In this document: positions 9,216-16,833 of the stretch, piece after piece | Position numbering within the stretch: the stretch's first letter is position 1 | How the letters are laid out: each line of letters begins with the position of its first letter | Assembly: GCA_029263615.1 (NCBI GenBank) | Contig: JAJUFT010000012.1 | Location: 1 to 41,482, forward strand | Reading direction: 5' to 3' | Length of the DNA stretch: 41,482 nucleotides | Source of the DNA: Alcaligenaceae bacterium | Lineage (GTDB): Bacteria > Pseudomonadota > Gammaproteobacteria > Burkholderiales > Burkholderiaceae_B | Translations under genes and position numbers: made by a program | The notes under the pieces: model-generated | What the model saw: the letters and a program-made list of their open reading frames with translations, nothing else | Database searches by the model: none | What the model was told of the DNA's origin: nothing

Positions 9216-9246
9216 AAAAAAAGCCTGTCATCGTGAAATGACAGGC
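9216..9246 (-). terminator. Intrinsic terminator for the small minus-strand gene
   Basis: A 9-bp perfect stem (GCCTGTCAT at 9223-9231 with ATGACAGGC at 9238-9246) with a 6-base loop, followed on the minus strand by seven T. It sits 47 bp past the stop of the 77-aa gene. The rest of 9051-9292 holds no recognisable feature. Confidence 0.9.
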
Positions 9247-9292
9247 CTTCGGAGACGACTGCGCGGGTGTGCCGATAACGACACGGCGCTGA

Positions 9293-9526
9293 TTACCATT
9301 GGCTTCCGGAAAAACGTGCGTTGGCGGCGCGTGCTTCGTTCAGTGCTTCTGCCACGTCGACAAGGTAGTTGCCGACAGCGGCGGCGCCACGCGCAATGCC
9401 TTTGGCCACGATCGCGAGACCTTCAAGCGCGGAATAGGGACGATGGCTCAGATGCATGGCCTCAGCAAGATTGCGCTCCATGGAATCACTGAGGTGGCTA
9501 TACGGATTCGCGTAAGTAACTGACAT
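9293..9526 (-). CDS. Small uncharacterised protein (77 aa)
   Basis: I do not recognise the family. The protein starts MSVTYANPYSHLSDSMERN at ATG 9526 behind AAGGGG. It is mostly helical, with an Ala/Gly-rich centre (GLAIVAKGIARGAAAVGNYLVDVAEALNEAR) that could be an amphipathic helix, and it ends GSQW. It has no signal peptide and no clear membrane helix. That it is a real gene is supported by its own Shine-Dalgarno, a well-formed promoter (TAGACT-N17-TATAAT, 9566-9594) and a strong terminator. It forms a single-gene unit whose promoter carries two identical palindromes, so it looks tightly regulated. Confidence 0.78.
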   Translation of the reverse strand: MSVTYANPYSHLSDSMERNLAEAMHLSHRPYSALEGLAIVAKGIARGAAAVGNYLVDVAEALNEARAANARFSGSQW

Positions 9527-9565
9527 TTTCTGACCCCTTGAACTACTGCGTTGATGATGAAATCA

Positions 9566-9594
9566 ATTATAGGGAAAACCCTAGGGTAAGTCTA
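9566..9594 (-). promoter_or_regulatory. Sigma-70-type promoter of the 77-aa gene
   Basis: On the minus strand a perfect TATAAT -10 (9566-9571) is preceded by exactly 17 bases and TAGACT as -35 (9589-9594), which matches four of six consensus positions. The start codon is 40 bp downstream of the -10. The spacer contains one of the two TAGGGAAAACCCTA palindromes. Confidence 0.75.
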
Positions 9595-9606
9595 GGGAAA
9601 ACCCTA
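9570..9606. repeat. Two identical 14-bp palindromes, candidate operator
   Basis: TAGGGAAAACCCTA occurs at 9570-9583 and again at 9593-9606, 23 bp apart start to start, about two helical turns. Each has inverted arms TAGGG/CCCTA around AAAA. The first covers the -10 edge and spacer of the promoter of the 77-aa gene. The second abuts and slightly overlaps its -35. This placement is typical of a repressor operator; the cognate regulator is unknown. Confidence 0.75.
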
Positions 9607-9639
9607 GTACATGCACAAACGTGGTGCAGAAAACACGCA

Positions 9640-9669
9640 CAATATGAAAAATAACTCCGCAATATGAAA
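9640..9669. repeat. Short direct repeat CAATATGAAA, two copies 20 bp apart
   Basis: CAATATGAAA is present at 9640-9649 and 9660-9669. It lies in the 339-bp divergent spacer between the 77-aa gene and the hydroxyacyl-CoA dehydrogenase gene. The 20-bp phasing would put both on one face of the helix. A TGACGTCA palindrome follows at 9687-9694. All may be regulator sites; chance is possible. Confidence 0.4.
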
Positions 9670-9865
9670 TTCGCTTGCGACTTTCCTGACGTCAGCGTGA
9701 CACGAGGCCGTGTGCACACCTCGACCCATGGGAGGGCGCGAAGTTTGGGGCAAAATAGAGTGTTTTCTGTTGCCTGACTCCGCCCTGAACCGGCGGCGGT
9801 TCCGGCACAGCAGGGCTGAATGGCTGGATGCTGTCGGCCGCACCGATTTCGTGGAGTACTGGAAA

Positions 9866-11395
9866 ATGAAAAACATCGAGATTATTGGAGTGGCGGGCGC
9901 GGGCGCCATGGGGCGAGGGATCGCCCAGGTCGCCGCTCAGGCCGGCATTGTCGTCAGGTTGTTCGACGTGAACCCGCAGGCCGTCGCCGACGCGCGCGAC
10001 AGCTTGAAGAAAGTCTGGGCGCGTCTGGTCGAGAAGCAGCGCATGAGCCAGCCGGATGCTGACGCGGCGCTCGAGCGTATCGTCCCCTGCCATGCGCTGG
10101 AAGAGATGGCAGACGTGCATCTGGTGGTGGAAGCCATCGTCGAGCGGCTCGATGTGAAGGCAGATCTGTTCCGGAAGCTGGAAGAAATTGTTGGCCCCGA
10201 TTGCATTCTGGCTTCGAACACGTCCTCACTGTCCATTACCGCCATTGCCGCCGCCTGCAGTGACCCGGCGCGTGTGGTCGGTTACCACTTCTTCAATCCC
10301 GTACCGCTGATGAAGGTGGTCGAGGTGATCGATGGTCTGCGCAGCGACCCGCAATATGGCGATGCGCTGATGGCTTTGGCCCGCCGCATGGGGCATACCC
10401 CCGTGCGGGCCAAGGACATGCCGGGCTTCATCGTCAATCATGGTGGTCGGGGCATGAATATCGAAGGGCTCAAGACTGCTCAGGAATGTGTCGCTCCCTT
10501 CCATGTGATTGATGCCGTCATGCGCGAGCAGGCCGGTTTCCGCATGGGGCCGTTCGAGCTCATGGACCTCACCGGCCTGGATGTATCGCACCCCGTGATG
10601 GAGTCCATCTACCATCAGTTCTATGACGAGCCGCGCTTCCGGCCCTCGCCCATCACGGCGGTGCGCACGGCAGGCGGCCTGCTGGGGCGCAAGACAGGGG
10701 AAGGTTTCTACCGCTACGCGGATGGCCAGAAGGCCGTGCCGGCCGAACCCGAGGTGCCCGCGCTGCCGAAAAAGCTTTCCGTGTGGGTGGCGCCGTACCA
10801 TTCCACCGGGCATCGTCGTGCCGCAGCCCTGTTGCGACAGCTGGGCATTGAGCCCGCGACCACCGAGACACCGCCTCAGGACGCGCTGATCATCGTCACG
10901 CCTTACGGCGAAGATACCGCCTCGGTCGTCGCCGAGTACCAACTGGACGGGCGCCGCACGGTGGCGCTGGACACCTTCTTCGGGCTGGAGCAGGGCAAGC
11001 GTCGCGTCATCATGTGCTCGGCAGCCACCGAGCCGAAATGGCGCGATGCCGCGCACGCCCTCTTCGCGAAAGACGGGACCGCGGTCAGCGTGATCGCGGA
11101 TTCCGCCGGCTTTGTGGGGCAGCGCATCGTGGCCACCATCATCAATGTGGCCTGCGACATAGCGCAGCAGGGAATCGCCTCTGCCGAAGACATCGATCTG
11201 GCCATTTCGCTGGGCCTGGGCTACCCGGGAGGCGGGCCCCTGTCGCTGGGCGATACCCTGGGTGCAGCCCATGTGCTGGACGTATTGCAAGGCATGCAGC
11301 GCACGACGGGGGACATGCGGTACCGCAGCAGCCTGTGGCTGCAGCGCAGGGTGCAGTTGGGGCTGTCTTTGCGTGCCCACCCGGCGACGGAATAG
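9866..11395 (+). CDS. 3-hydroxyacyl-CoA dehydrogenase with duplicated C-terminal domain (PaaH-like)
   Basis: A 509-aa NAD-dependent enzyme oxidising 3-hydroxyacyl-CoA to 3-ketoacyl-CoA, as in beta-oxidation, hydroxybutyrate or phenylacetate degradation. The N-terminal Rossmann domain begins at residue 3 with GVAGAGAMGRGIA. The active-site region shows ASNTSSLSI, GYHFFNPVPLMKVVEVI with the catalytic His, and GFIVN. A first 3HCDH C-terminal domain (about residues 185-290) ends in GLLGRKTGEGFYRY. A second one (about 400-500) has AGFVGQRIVATIINVACDIAQQGIAS and LGLGYPGGGPLSLGD. No enoyl-CoA hydratase domain is fused. The start is ATG 9866 with GGAG 11 bases upstream. It is a single gene, so the exact pathway is unclear. 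Confidence 0.88.
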   Translation: MKNIEIIGVAGAGAMGRGIAQVAAQAGIVVRLFDVNPQAVADARDSLKKVWARLVEKQRMSQPDADAALERIVPCHALEEMADVHLVVEAIVERLDVKADLFRKLEEIVGPDCILASNTSSLSITAIAAACSDPARVVGYHFFNPVPLMKVVEVIDGLRSDPQYGDALMALARRMGHTPVRAKDMPGFIVNHGGRGMNIEGLKTAQECVAPFHVIDAVMREQAGFRMGPFELMDLTGLDVSHPVMESIYHQFYDEPRFRPSPITAVRTAGGLLGRKTGEGFYRYADGQKAVPAEPEVPALPKKLSVWVAPYHSTGHRRAAALLRQLGIEPATTETPPQDALIIVTPYGEDTASVVAEYQLDGRRTVALDTFFGLEQGKRRVIMCSAATEPKWRDAAHALFAKDGTAVSVIADSAGFVGQRIVATIINVACDIAQQGIASAEDIDLAISLGLGYPGGGPLSLGDTLGAAHVLDVLQGMQRTTGDMRYRSSLWLQRRVQLGLSLRAHPATE

Positions 11396-11527
11396 GGCGC
11401 TGCACTACGGTATTGGAAATACCAGGGGCCCTTCCGAGAAGGGATCACTCACCGCCCTCGACGGGGCGGTGTTCCCGGAAAGGGTTCCGGGACAGAATGC
11501 AGGGATGGCATTCCCTGGCGTGGCAGT

Positions 11528-11555
11528 AAAAAAACGGGAGCCGTCAGGCTCCCGT
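11528..11555 (-). terminator. Intrinsic terminator of the cytochrome c gene
   Basis: The stem ACGGGAGCC (11534-11542) pairs with GGCTCCCGT (11547-11555) around a 4-base loop, with a run of T on the minus strand. It begins 22 bp beyond the cytochrome c stop codon. Confidence 0.9.
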
Positions 11556-11576
11556 TGATATTTGCAGCGACTGCGT

Positions 11577-12500
11577 TTACTTCACCTGGCTCACCATGTA
11601 GTGCACAGCGGCTGCGATCTGTTCGTCGCTGGCGGTGGAGGCGCCGCGCGGAGGCATGGCACCCTTGCCCTCAATGGCGATGCGGATCATTTCATCCATG
11701 CCCTGGGCGATGAGCGGTTCCCAGGCCGCCTTGTCACCCAGCTTGGGCGCACCGGCCACGCCGGTGGTGTGGCAGGCCAGGCAAGCAGACTTGTAAAGTT
11801 TTTCACCGGCAGCGAGGTCGACGTTGGCGGCGGGCGCAGCGGCCTCTGCCTTGGGAGCCTCGGCGGCCGGCGCCGCTGCGGGGGCTGCTTCGGCAGCGGG
11901 GGCAGCAGCCGCTTGCGGAGCGGCCGCGGGTTGTTCTGCCTGGGCGGCCGGTTCGCTGGAAGCGGCTTCACCTTCACCGCCTTCGGCAGACGGTTCGGTG
12001 AAGTTGGCGCCGCCTTGGTTGGCCATGTAGGCGACGGCCCGAGCGACCTCGACATCGCCCAGGTTGGGGTTGCCGCCACGGGGAGGCATGGCGTTCAGAC
12101 CGTTGATGGCGTTCTTGACCAAGTCTTCGAAACCCTTGGCGATGAGCGGACCCCAGGCGGCGGTATCGCCCAGCTTGGGCGCACCGGCCACGCCGGCTGT
12201 GTGACAGGCGGAACAGGTCGCCGAGAAGATTTGTTCACCGGTGCGTTCCTGACCGGCGGCGTCGGCGGCGACCAGCGCGAAACCGGCAACCGGTTGAATG
12301 CGTTTGGCCACGGCTTCCTGAGACTGGGCGTCGGTGCCGACACCGAGCGGCGAGCTCGCAATCACCAGCCGGATCAACAGGGAAATGACGACGATTGGCA
12401 CCACGAAGGCCAACACGATGAGGGTGATGAGCTGCTTTGGAGTCTTGATGAAGCCTTCGTGCTCAGCCGTCTGTTCGACGTTTTGTTCCGGAGTGTTCAT
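11577..12500 (-). CDS. Membrane-anchored dihaem cytochrome c (c5-like)
   Basis: A 307-aa protein with one membrane helix (about 24-48) and two c-type haem domains on the periplasmic side. The first haem site is CSACH at 96-100 with probable axial Met138 in AMPPRG; the second is CLACH at 240-244 with Met282 in AMPPRG. The two modules are very alike (both contain TGVAGAPKLGD or AGVAGAPKLGD and an AAW.PLIA stretch), so they arose by tandem duplication. They are joined by an Ala/Pro/Glu linker of about 60 residues (165-225). Such proteins carry electrons between quinol-oxidising complexes and terminal oxidases; the partner is not indicated by the neighbours. It is a single-gene unit with its own terminator. 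Confidence 0.93.
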   Translation of the reverse strand: MNTPEQNVEQTAEHEGFIKTPKQLITLIVLAFVVPIVVISLLIRLVIASSPLGVGTDAQSQEAVAKRIQPVAGFALVAADAAGQERTGEQIFSATCSACHTAGVAGAPKLGDTAAWGPLIAKGFEDLVKNAINGLNAMPPRGGNPNLGDVEVARAVAYMANQGGANFTEPSAEGGEGEAASSEPAAQAEQPAAAPQAAAAPAAEAAPAAAPAAEAPKAEAAAPAANVDLAAGEKLYKSACLACHTTGVAGAPKLGDKAAWEPLIAQGMDEMIRIAIEGKGAMPPRGASTASDEQIAAAVHYMVSQVK

Positions 12501-12638
12501 ATCGAATACGAGTTCCTGTCTGAGGGCCAGTGGCCTGTTCTACATTATGTGCGGGCTGCACACGGCTGCTTACGGATGATAACCGCTGATGTCGGGCGGC
12601 GCTCGAAGCCGCGATTATACCTTTTTCGCGAAACACGC

Positions 12639-12644
12639 TACAAT
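12639..12644 (+). promoter_or_regulatory. -10 element of the tRNA-Arg promoter
   Basis: TACAAT lies 13 bases before the mature 5' end of the tRNA, the right place for a -10. An AT-rich TTATAC about 18 bases upstream is a poor -35. Confidence 0.5.
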
Positions 12645-12656
12645 TGTCGGCTCTCG

Positions 12657-12731
12657 GCGCCCGTAGTTCAATGGATAGAATTAGAGTTTCCGAAGCTCTC
12701 GATACAGGTTCGATTCCTGTCGGGCGCGCCA
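12657..12731 (+). tRNA. tRNA-Arg (anticodon CCG)
   Basis: A full cloverleaf can be drawn. The acceptor stem is GCGCCCG/CGGGCGC (12657-12663 with 12721-12727). There is a D arm. The anticodon stem AGAGT/GCTCT encloses loop TTCCGAA, with anticodon CCG at 12690-12692. The T arm is ACAGG-TTCGATT-CCTGT. The discriminator base is G and the CCA end is encoded (12729-12731). It reads CGG arginine codons. It is 75 nt long, with no adjoining tRNA genes. Confidence 0.97.
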
Positions 12732-12810
12732 CCCCTCTTCCAACTGCTTATTCTGGCCTTTCCTTCCCGCCTTTTCAAACCCTTGCCGTGTGCTCAACCG
12801 CGTTGACGCA

Positions 12811-14373
12811 TCAGGGTTTTATCAGTGCTGCGTGAAAGCGGGCCACGTAATCGTCGAAACTTTCCGTGTCGCTGGCTTCCAGGTCTTTCTGTTCCTGGAT
12901 GGAGGCCTGAACTTCTTCTACGTAACGTTGCAGAAGCTCGGCATCCATGGGGCCCGAACAGAGGGTTTCGTGGTGGTTGCGGCTGACCTGCAACATCAGT
13001 TGCGTGAAATCGGTGTTGGCCTCCCGCATGGCGTGCAGGACTTTGGCGGATGGCGTGAGTTCGGTATTGCGGATTTTCTGCAATTGCGTCTGCAGCGCTG
13101 CTGCATGGCGCTTGTGGCCGCTGGCCTCGTCGAGCATCTCGGCGTAGGGCTGGATGCGTTCGATAAGCAATTCCCCCCAGTCACGCAGGGAAATCGGTTC
13201 GCCATTCTGTTCCAGCATCAGGCCGGGCTTGCGGCCCTCGCGGACCACGGCGCTGAAGTTGTCGCGGCTGACCGTGCAGTGGCCGTCGCCCGGGAAGAAC
13301 GGACTTTCTTCCGCCGCGCAGAACAGCAGGAAGGCATCCAGAAAGCGACACGTTTCCGCACGGATGCCCACGGGCGACCACGGATCGATGTCGAGACAGC
13401 GGACTTCGATGTATTCGACGCCACGTTCGGCCAGTGCAGTGGCCGGGCGTTCACCCCGTTGAGTGGTGCGCTTGGGGCGGATGCTGGAATAGTATTCGTT
13501 CTCGATCTGCAGGATGTTCGTGTTGAGCTGGATCCATTCGCCGTTTTTGTGGGTGCCCAACTGTTCATAGGGCGGCCACACCGTGGTGACGGCCGAATAC
13601 ATTCGGCGCAAAAAGGTTTCAAGGTCGTTGTAGCAAAGCTGCAGCTCCGACTGCGCCTTGTTCTGGTAGCCCAGGTCACTCATGCGCAGGCTGGTGGCCC
13701 AGGGCAGATACAAGGTTTCCGAATCGAATTCCTTGAGGTTGTGCGGGGTGTCGCGCAGGAAGGCGCGCGGGACGGCCGGCGAGGCACCGAACAGGTACAT
13801 CAGCAGCCAGGAATAGCGGGTGAAATTGCGGATCAGCGCCAGGTAACCCTTGCTGCGCTGCTGTTCCAGGGAAATGCCTTCGATGCCGATGAGATCCCAC
13901 AGGCGGTCGGGCAGGGAGAAGTTGTAATGCACGCCAGCGATGCATTGCATGGCCTTGCCATAGCGATAAGCGAGACCGCGCCGGTAAACGTGTTTGAGCA
14001 TGCCCGAGTTTGAGGTGCCGTACCACGCAATGGGGATCTCTTCTTCCGGCGGGAGAGGCGGGGGCATGGACTGATTCCAGATCAGTTCCTCATGCAGGTT
14101 CCGCGCCACAAAACGATGGGTTTCCTCAAGTTCCTGCAAGAGTGATTCGACCGACCCGTGCGTGCCGGTGATGAGTTCCAGCAGTGCTTCGGAATAGTCG
14201 GTGGTGATGCGCGGATGCGTCAGGGCTGAACCCAAGGCGTGTGGATGCGGGGTGAGTGACAGCCTGCCATTGAGGTCGACACGCAGACCTTCCTTTTCAA
14301 TACCGCGCTGAACGGTCGAGAGAAGGGCGAGTTCCTGGCGGATTCGTCCGATGCGGTGGGAAGATGAGCTCAT
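12811..14373 (-). CDS. gshA: Glutamate-cysteine ligase
   Basis: A 520-aa ATP-dependent enzyme joining glutamate and cysteine to gamma-glutamylcysteine, the first step of glutathione synthesis. It is of the gammaproteobacterial-type GshA family, recognisable by RGIEKEGLRVDLNGRLSLTPHPHALGSALTHPRITTDYSEALLELITG near the N-terminus (glutamate- and metal-binding residues), WNQSMPPPLP, the KHVYRRGLAYRYGKAMQCIAGVHYNFSLP block, YSWLLMYLFGASPA, and YIEVRCLDIDPWSPVGI. The length is normal. The start is ATG 14373 (MSSSSHRIGRIRQELALLSTV). It ends 80 bp from the tRNA-Arg gene, which is convergent. Confidence 0.96.
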   Translation of the reverse strand: MSSSSHRIGRIRQELALLSTVQRGIEKEGLRVDLNGRLSLTPHPHALGSALTHPRITTDYSEALLELITGTHGSVESLLQELEETHRFVARNLHEELIWNQSMPPPLPPEEEIPIAWYGTSNSGMLKHVYRRGLAYRYGKAMQCIAGVHYNFSLPDRLWDLIGIEGISLEQQRSKGYLALIRNFTRYSWLLMYLFGASPAVPRAFLRDTPHNLKEFDSETLYLPWATSLRMSDLGYQNKAQSELQLCYNDLETFLRRMYSAVTTVWPPYEQLGTHKNGEWIQLNTNILQIENEYYSSIRPKRTTQRGERPATALAERGVEYIEVRCLDIDPWSPVGIRAETCRFLDAFLLFCAAEESPFFPGDGHCTVSRDNFSAVVREGRKPGLMLEQNGEPISLRDWGELLIERIQPYAEMLDEASGHKRHAAALQTQLQKIRNTELTPSAKVLHAMREANTDFTQLMLQVSRNHHETLCSGPMDAELLQRYVEEVQASIQEQKDLEASDTESFDDYVARFHAALIKP

Positions 14374-14445
14374 GCGCGACTTCAGGATGCGTTTCAGTTA
14401 GCCGCGATTTTACCTGAGGGTGTCGCGCAGGGCTGACAGAGGCGC

Positions 14446-14760
14446 TCAGAGCCGAACGGCGGTGCTGCCGCGGCGCGGGGGCTGCCCGGTTCGGGCCGAT
14501 TTCGCCGGGTTGCCTTGCCTCGGGGGCGGTCTGGACCGGCAGGCATCAGCACATGCTTCTTCGAGTGTGAGCAGGCCCGATCGCATGGCGGCGGTGACGG
14601 CCGCCTGCCGACCATGGACTCCCAGTTTCCGACAGGCATTGTCGATGTGGTAATTGATGGTGCGCTCGGCCAGGCCAAGAATGCGCCCTGTTTCCCAACT
14701 TGTCTTGCCCATTGCCACCCATTTCAAACACAACAGCTCCTGCGGAGTGAGAGGTTTCAT
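14446..14760 (-). CDS. Stand-alone LuxR-type HTH regulator
   Basis: A 104-aa protein that consists almost only of a GerE/LuxR helix-turn-helix (residues 1-65). LTPQELLCLKWVAMGKTSWETGRILGLAERTINYHIDNACRKLGV carries the GKTSWE and ERT-NYH signatures typical of quorum-sensing LuxR proteins, but the N-terminal autoinducer-binding domain is missing. The tail is basic, rich in Arg and Pro. The start is ATG 14760 behind GGAGG; 32 more codons are open upstream and encode a hydrophobic Cys-rich stretch without domain resemblance. It is divergent from metX with a 214-bp spacer containing the SAM-II riboswitch. The targets are unknown. Confidence 0.8.
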   Translation of the reverse strand: MKPLTPQELLCLKWVAMGKTSWETGRILGLAERTINYHIDNACRKLGVHGRQAAVTAAMRSGLLTLEEACADACRSRPPPRQGNPAKSARTGQPPRRGSTAVRL

Positions 14761-14910
14761 TTGTCGGACGCCTCCTGCAAACAAACAAACGAAGTCACAT
14801 GGATGAAAACAAATGATACAAATTGATAGGAGTGTATATAAATGAAGGCGTGGCAAGCACGGGGTTATCCCGAGGGCTGCGTCTCAGGTGATACAATCGC
14901 TGCAACTGAC

Positions 14911-14970
14911 TTCTGGCGCCGATTTGCTCGATCCGCTTGCGGGCGCCTCATAAATACCGCTAAAGAGGTC
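14911..14970 (+). ncRNA. SAM-II riboswitch upstream of metX
   Basis: The leader matches the SAM-II (metA/metX) consensus. Stem P1 is GGCGCC (14915-14920) with GGCGCC (14942-14947), closing a loop that starts GATTTG. After P1 come the conserved TCATAAATA and CGCTAAAGAGG elements. As in known SAM-II RNAs, the 3' strand pairs back into the P1 loop to form a pseudoknot. GCGG at 14939-14942 can pair with CCGC at 14957-14960, and the GAGG at 14965-14968 is the ribosome-binding site of metX, 7 bases before its ATG. Known SAM-II elements bind S-adenosylmethionine and block translation. A TACAAT at 14892-14897 could be the -10 of its promoter. Confidence 0.92.
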
Positions 14971-14974
14971 CTCA

Positions 14975-16222
14975 ATGGTCCATACTGCATCCCCCTCGGC
15001 TGTCACGGCCACCCCGTCCGATTCCGATCCCTCCGCTTCCGTCCCCACTGGCTCCGTTGGCTATGTCAGCCCGCAGCGGATCCGTTTTGACGAGCCCCTG
15101 CAACTGACAAGTGGTCAGACGCTGCCCCAATATGAGCTGGCCGTCGAAACGTATGGTGAACTGAATGCGGATCGCAGCAATGCGGTATTGATCTGCCATG
15201 CGCTGAACGCTTCGCACCACGTGGCGGGCATGGCCCGGGACAACCCCCGCGATGTCGGGTGGTGGGACAACATGGTGGGGCCGGGCAAGGCGGTGGACAC
15301 TGACCGGTTTTTCGTCATTGGCGTGAACAATCTGGGGTCCTGTTTCGGCTCCACGGGCCCGGCGAGCATCAATCCGGCCACGGGCAAGCCGTGGGGGGCT
15401 GCCTTCCCCGTGCTGACCGTCGAAGACTGGGTGCGCGCCCAGGCGCGCGTGGCGGACCACTTCGGCATCGACTGCTTTGCGGCGGTCATGGGGGGGTCCC
15501 TGGGCGGCATGCAGGCCCTCAGTTGGTCGATCACCTGTCCGGAGCGCCTGCGCCACTGCGTCGTGATTGCCAGCACCCCCCGACTGTCCGCGCAGAACAT
15601 CGGTTTCAACGAAGTCGCCCGCCGCGCCATCATCAACGACCCCCAGTTTCATGGGGGCGACTACTACGAACACGGTGTCGTGCCGGTACATGGGCTTTCG
15701 GTGGCACGCATGATCGGCCACATCACTTATCTCTCTGACGAAACCATGGCAGAGCGCTTCGGGCGCCAGCAGCGCGAACCGGGGCACGGCGGTGCCTATC
15801 ATTACGGCTATGACGTCGAGTTCGAGGTGGAGTCCTACCTGCGCTATCAGGGCGAGAAATTCTCCCGCTATTTCGACGCGAACACCTATCTGCTCATCAC
15901 CCGGGCACTCGATTACTTCGACCCCTCACGCAATCATGGGGGGGATCTGGCCCGTGCGCTGGAGCCCGCGGGGGCCGAGTTCCTGCTGGTCTCCTTCACC
16001 ACCGACTGGCGCTTCCCGCCCGAACGCTCGCGCGAAATCGTCAAGGCGTTGCTGAAGAACAAGTCGCCGGTCACTTATGCGGAGATCGACGCGCCGCATG
16101 GTCATGACGCCTTCCTGCTCGAAGATGCTCGCTACCACGCAGTCGTGCAGGGGTATTTCGACCGGATTGCGAACAGCTTGGGCTTGCCCGAACGCCGCCT
16201 CACCACGGGAGTCCTTGCGTGA
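14975..16222 (+). CDS. metX: Homoserine O-acyltransferase MetX
   Basis: A 415-aa alpha/beta-hydrolase-fold enzyme that acylates homoserine, the first committed step of methionine synthesis. The nucleophilic Ser is in [12 protein letters not shown] near residue 175. The remaining triad residues are Asp in [11 protein letters not shown] and His in [11 protein letters not shown]. The acyl donor is acetyl-CoA or succinyl-CoA; in MetX proteins paired with metW in beta- and gammaproteobacteria it is usually succinyl-CoA (MetXS), which I infer but cannot prove here. The N-terminal 25 residues are a Ser/Thr/Pro-rich extension. Translation is controlled by the SAM-II riboswitch just upstream. metW overlaps its 3' end by four bases. 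Confidence 0.95.
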   Translation: MVHTASPSAVTATPSDSDPSASVPTGSVGYVSPQRIRFDEPLQLTSGQTLPQYELAVETYGELNADRSNAVLICHALNASHHVAGMARDNPRDVGWWDNMVGPGKAVDTDRFFVIGVNNLGSCFGSTGPASINPATGKPWGAAFPVLTVEDWVRAQARVADHFGIDCFAAVMGGSLGGMQALSWSITCPERLRHCVVIASTPRLSAQNIGFNEVARRAIINDPQFHGGDYYEHGVVPVHGLSVARMIGHITYLSDETMAERFGRQQREPGHGGAYHYGYDVEFEVESYLRYQGEKFSRYFDANTYLLITRALDYFDPSRNHGGDLARALEPAGAEFLLVSFTTDWRFPPERSREIVKALLKNKSPVTYAEIDAPHGHDAFLLEDARYHAVVQGYFDRIANSLGLPERRLTTGVLA

Positions 16223-16833
16223 ACCAGATCAATCCTGCTCCCCCGGCTCACGTGCGAGCCGATCTGAAGCGTATTGCCAGCTGGATTGCGCCGGGCAGCC
16301 GCGTGCTCGATCTGGGTTGCGGGGACGGCACCTTGCTCGCCCACTTGCAGAACAACAAGCAGTGCGTGGGTGCCGGAGTAGAGCTCAGCGACCAGCAGGT
16401 GATCGCCTGTGTGCGTCGTGGGGTGCGTGTCATCCAGCAAAACCTGGAAGACGGGCTGGCCCTGTTCGACGATCATCAGTTCGACACCGTGGTGTTGTCG
16501 CGCACGCTTCAGTCCATGCACAACACCGAGCGCATCCTCAGGGAAATGGCGCGCGTGGCGAATTACGGCATCGTGTCCTTCCCCAACTTCGGGTACTGGC
16601 CGCACGGCTGGTCCATCCTGCGGGGCCGGATGCCGGTGACGGGCGAAATGCCCTACGAGTGGTACAACACGCCGAATATCCACCTGTGCACGCTGCGCGA
16701 TTTCGAAGACCTCGCCCGCAAACTGGGGTTGCGCATCACTCACATGGCGACGTTCAAGGAAGACAAAGAGGTTAAACTCCTGCCAGGCTGGCGCAGCACG
16801 CTGGCCGTCTACCGGTTTGAATCCAGCCTCTGA
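16219..16833 (+). CDS. metW: Methionine biosynthesis protein MetW
   Basis: A 204-aa class-I methyltransferase-fold protein with SAM-binding motif [13 protein letters not shown] near residue 30, followed by [28 protein letters not shown] and [21 protein letters not shown]. MetW is needed together with MetX for homoserine acylation in several proteobacteria; it is thought to form a complex with MetX rather than methylate a substrate. The start GTG 16219 overlaps the metX stop (GTGA), so the two are translationally coupled under the same riboswitch. It is of normal family size. Confidence 0.95.
   Translation: MNQINPAPPAHVRADLKRIASWIAPGSRVLDLGCGDGTLLAHLQNNKQCVGAGVELSDQQVIACVRRGVRVIQQNLEDGLALFDDHQFDTVVLSRTLQSMHNTERILREMARVANYGIVSFPNFGYWPHGWSILRGRMPVTGEMPYEWYNTPNIHLCTLRDFEDLARKLGLRITHMATFKEDKEVKLLPGWRSTLAVYRFESSL

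Noticed and set aside
10226-11380. 384-codon minus-strand open frame
   Set aside because: It is antisense to the 3-hydroxyacyl-CoA dehydrogenase, with no Shine-Dalgarno and no protein resemblance.
11451-11492. GC-rich hairpins CCGCCC/GGGCGG and CCCGGAA/TTCCGGG after the dehydrogenase gene
   Set aside because: They lack a T run and lie before the clear minus-strand terminator; they may be weak plus-strand ends but are not supported enough to list.
11562-12806. 414-codon plus-strand open frame
   Set aside because: It is antisense to the cytochrome c gene and reads through the tRNA-Arg. The Gly-rich translation mirrors the Ala/Pro linker.
14842-15090. Short plus-strand frame with AGGAG before ATG 14842, possible leader peptide
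   Set aside because: It runs through the riboswitch and out of frame into metX, has no run of Met or other regulatory codons, and would disturb the RNA fold. The likely transcript start is downstream of its ATG.
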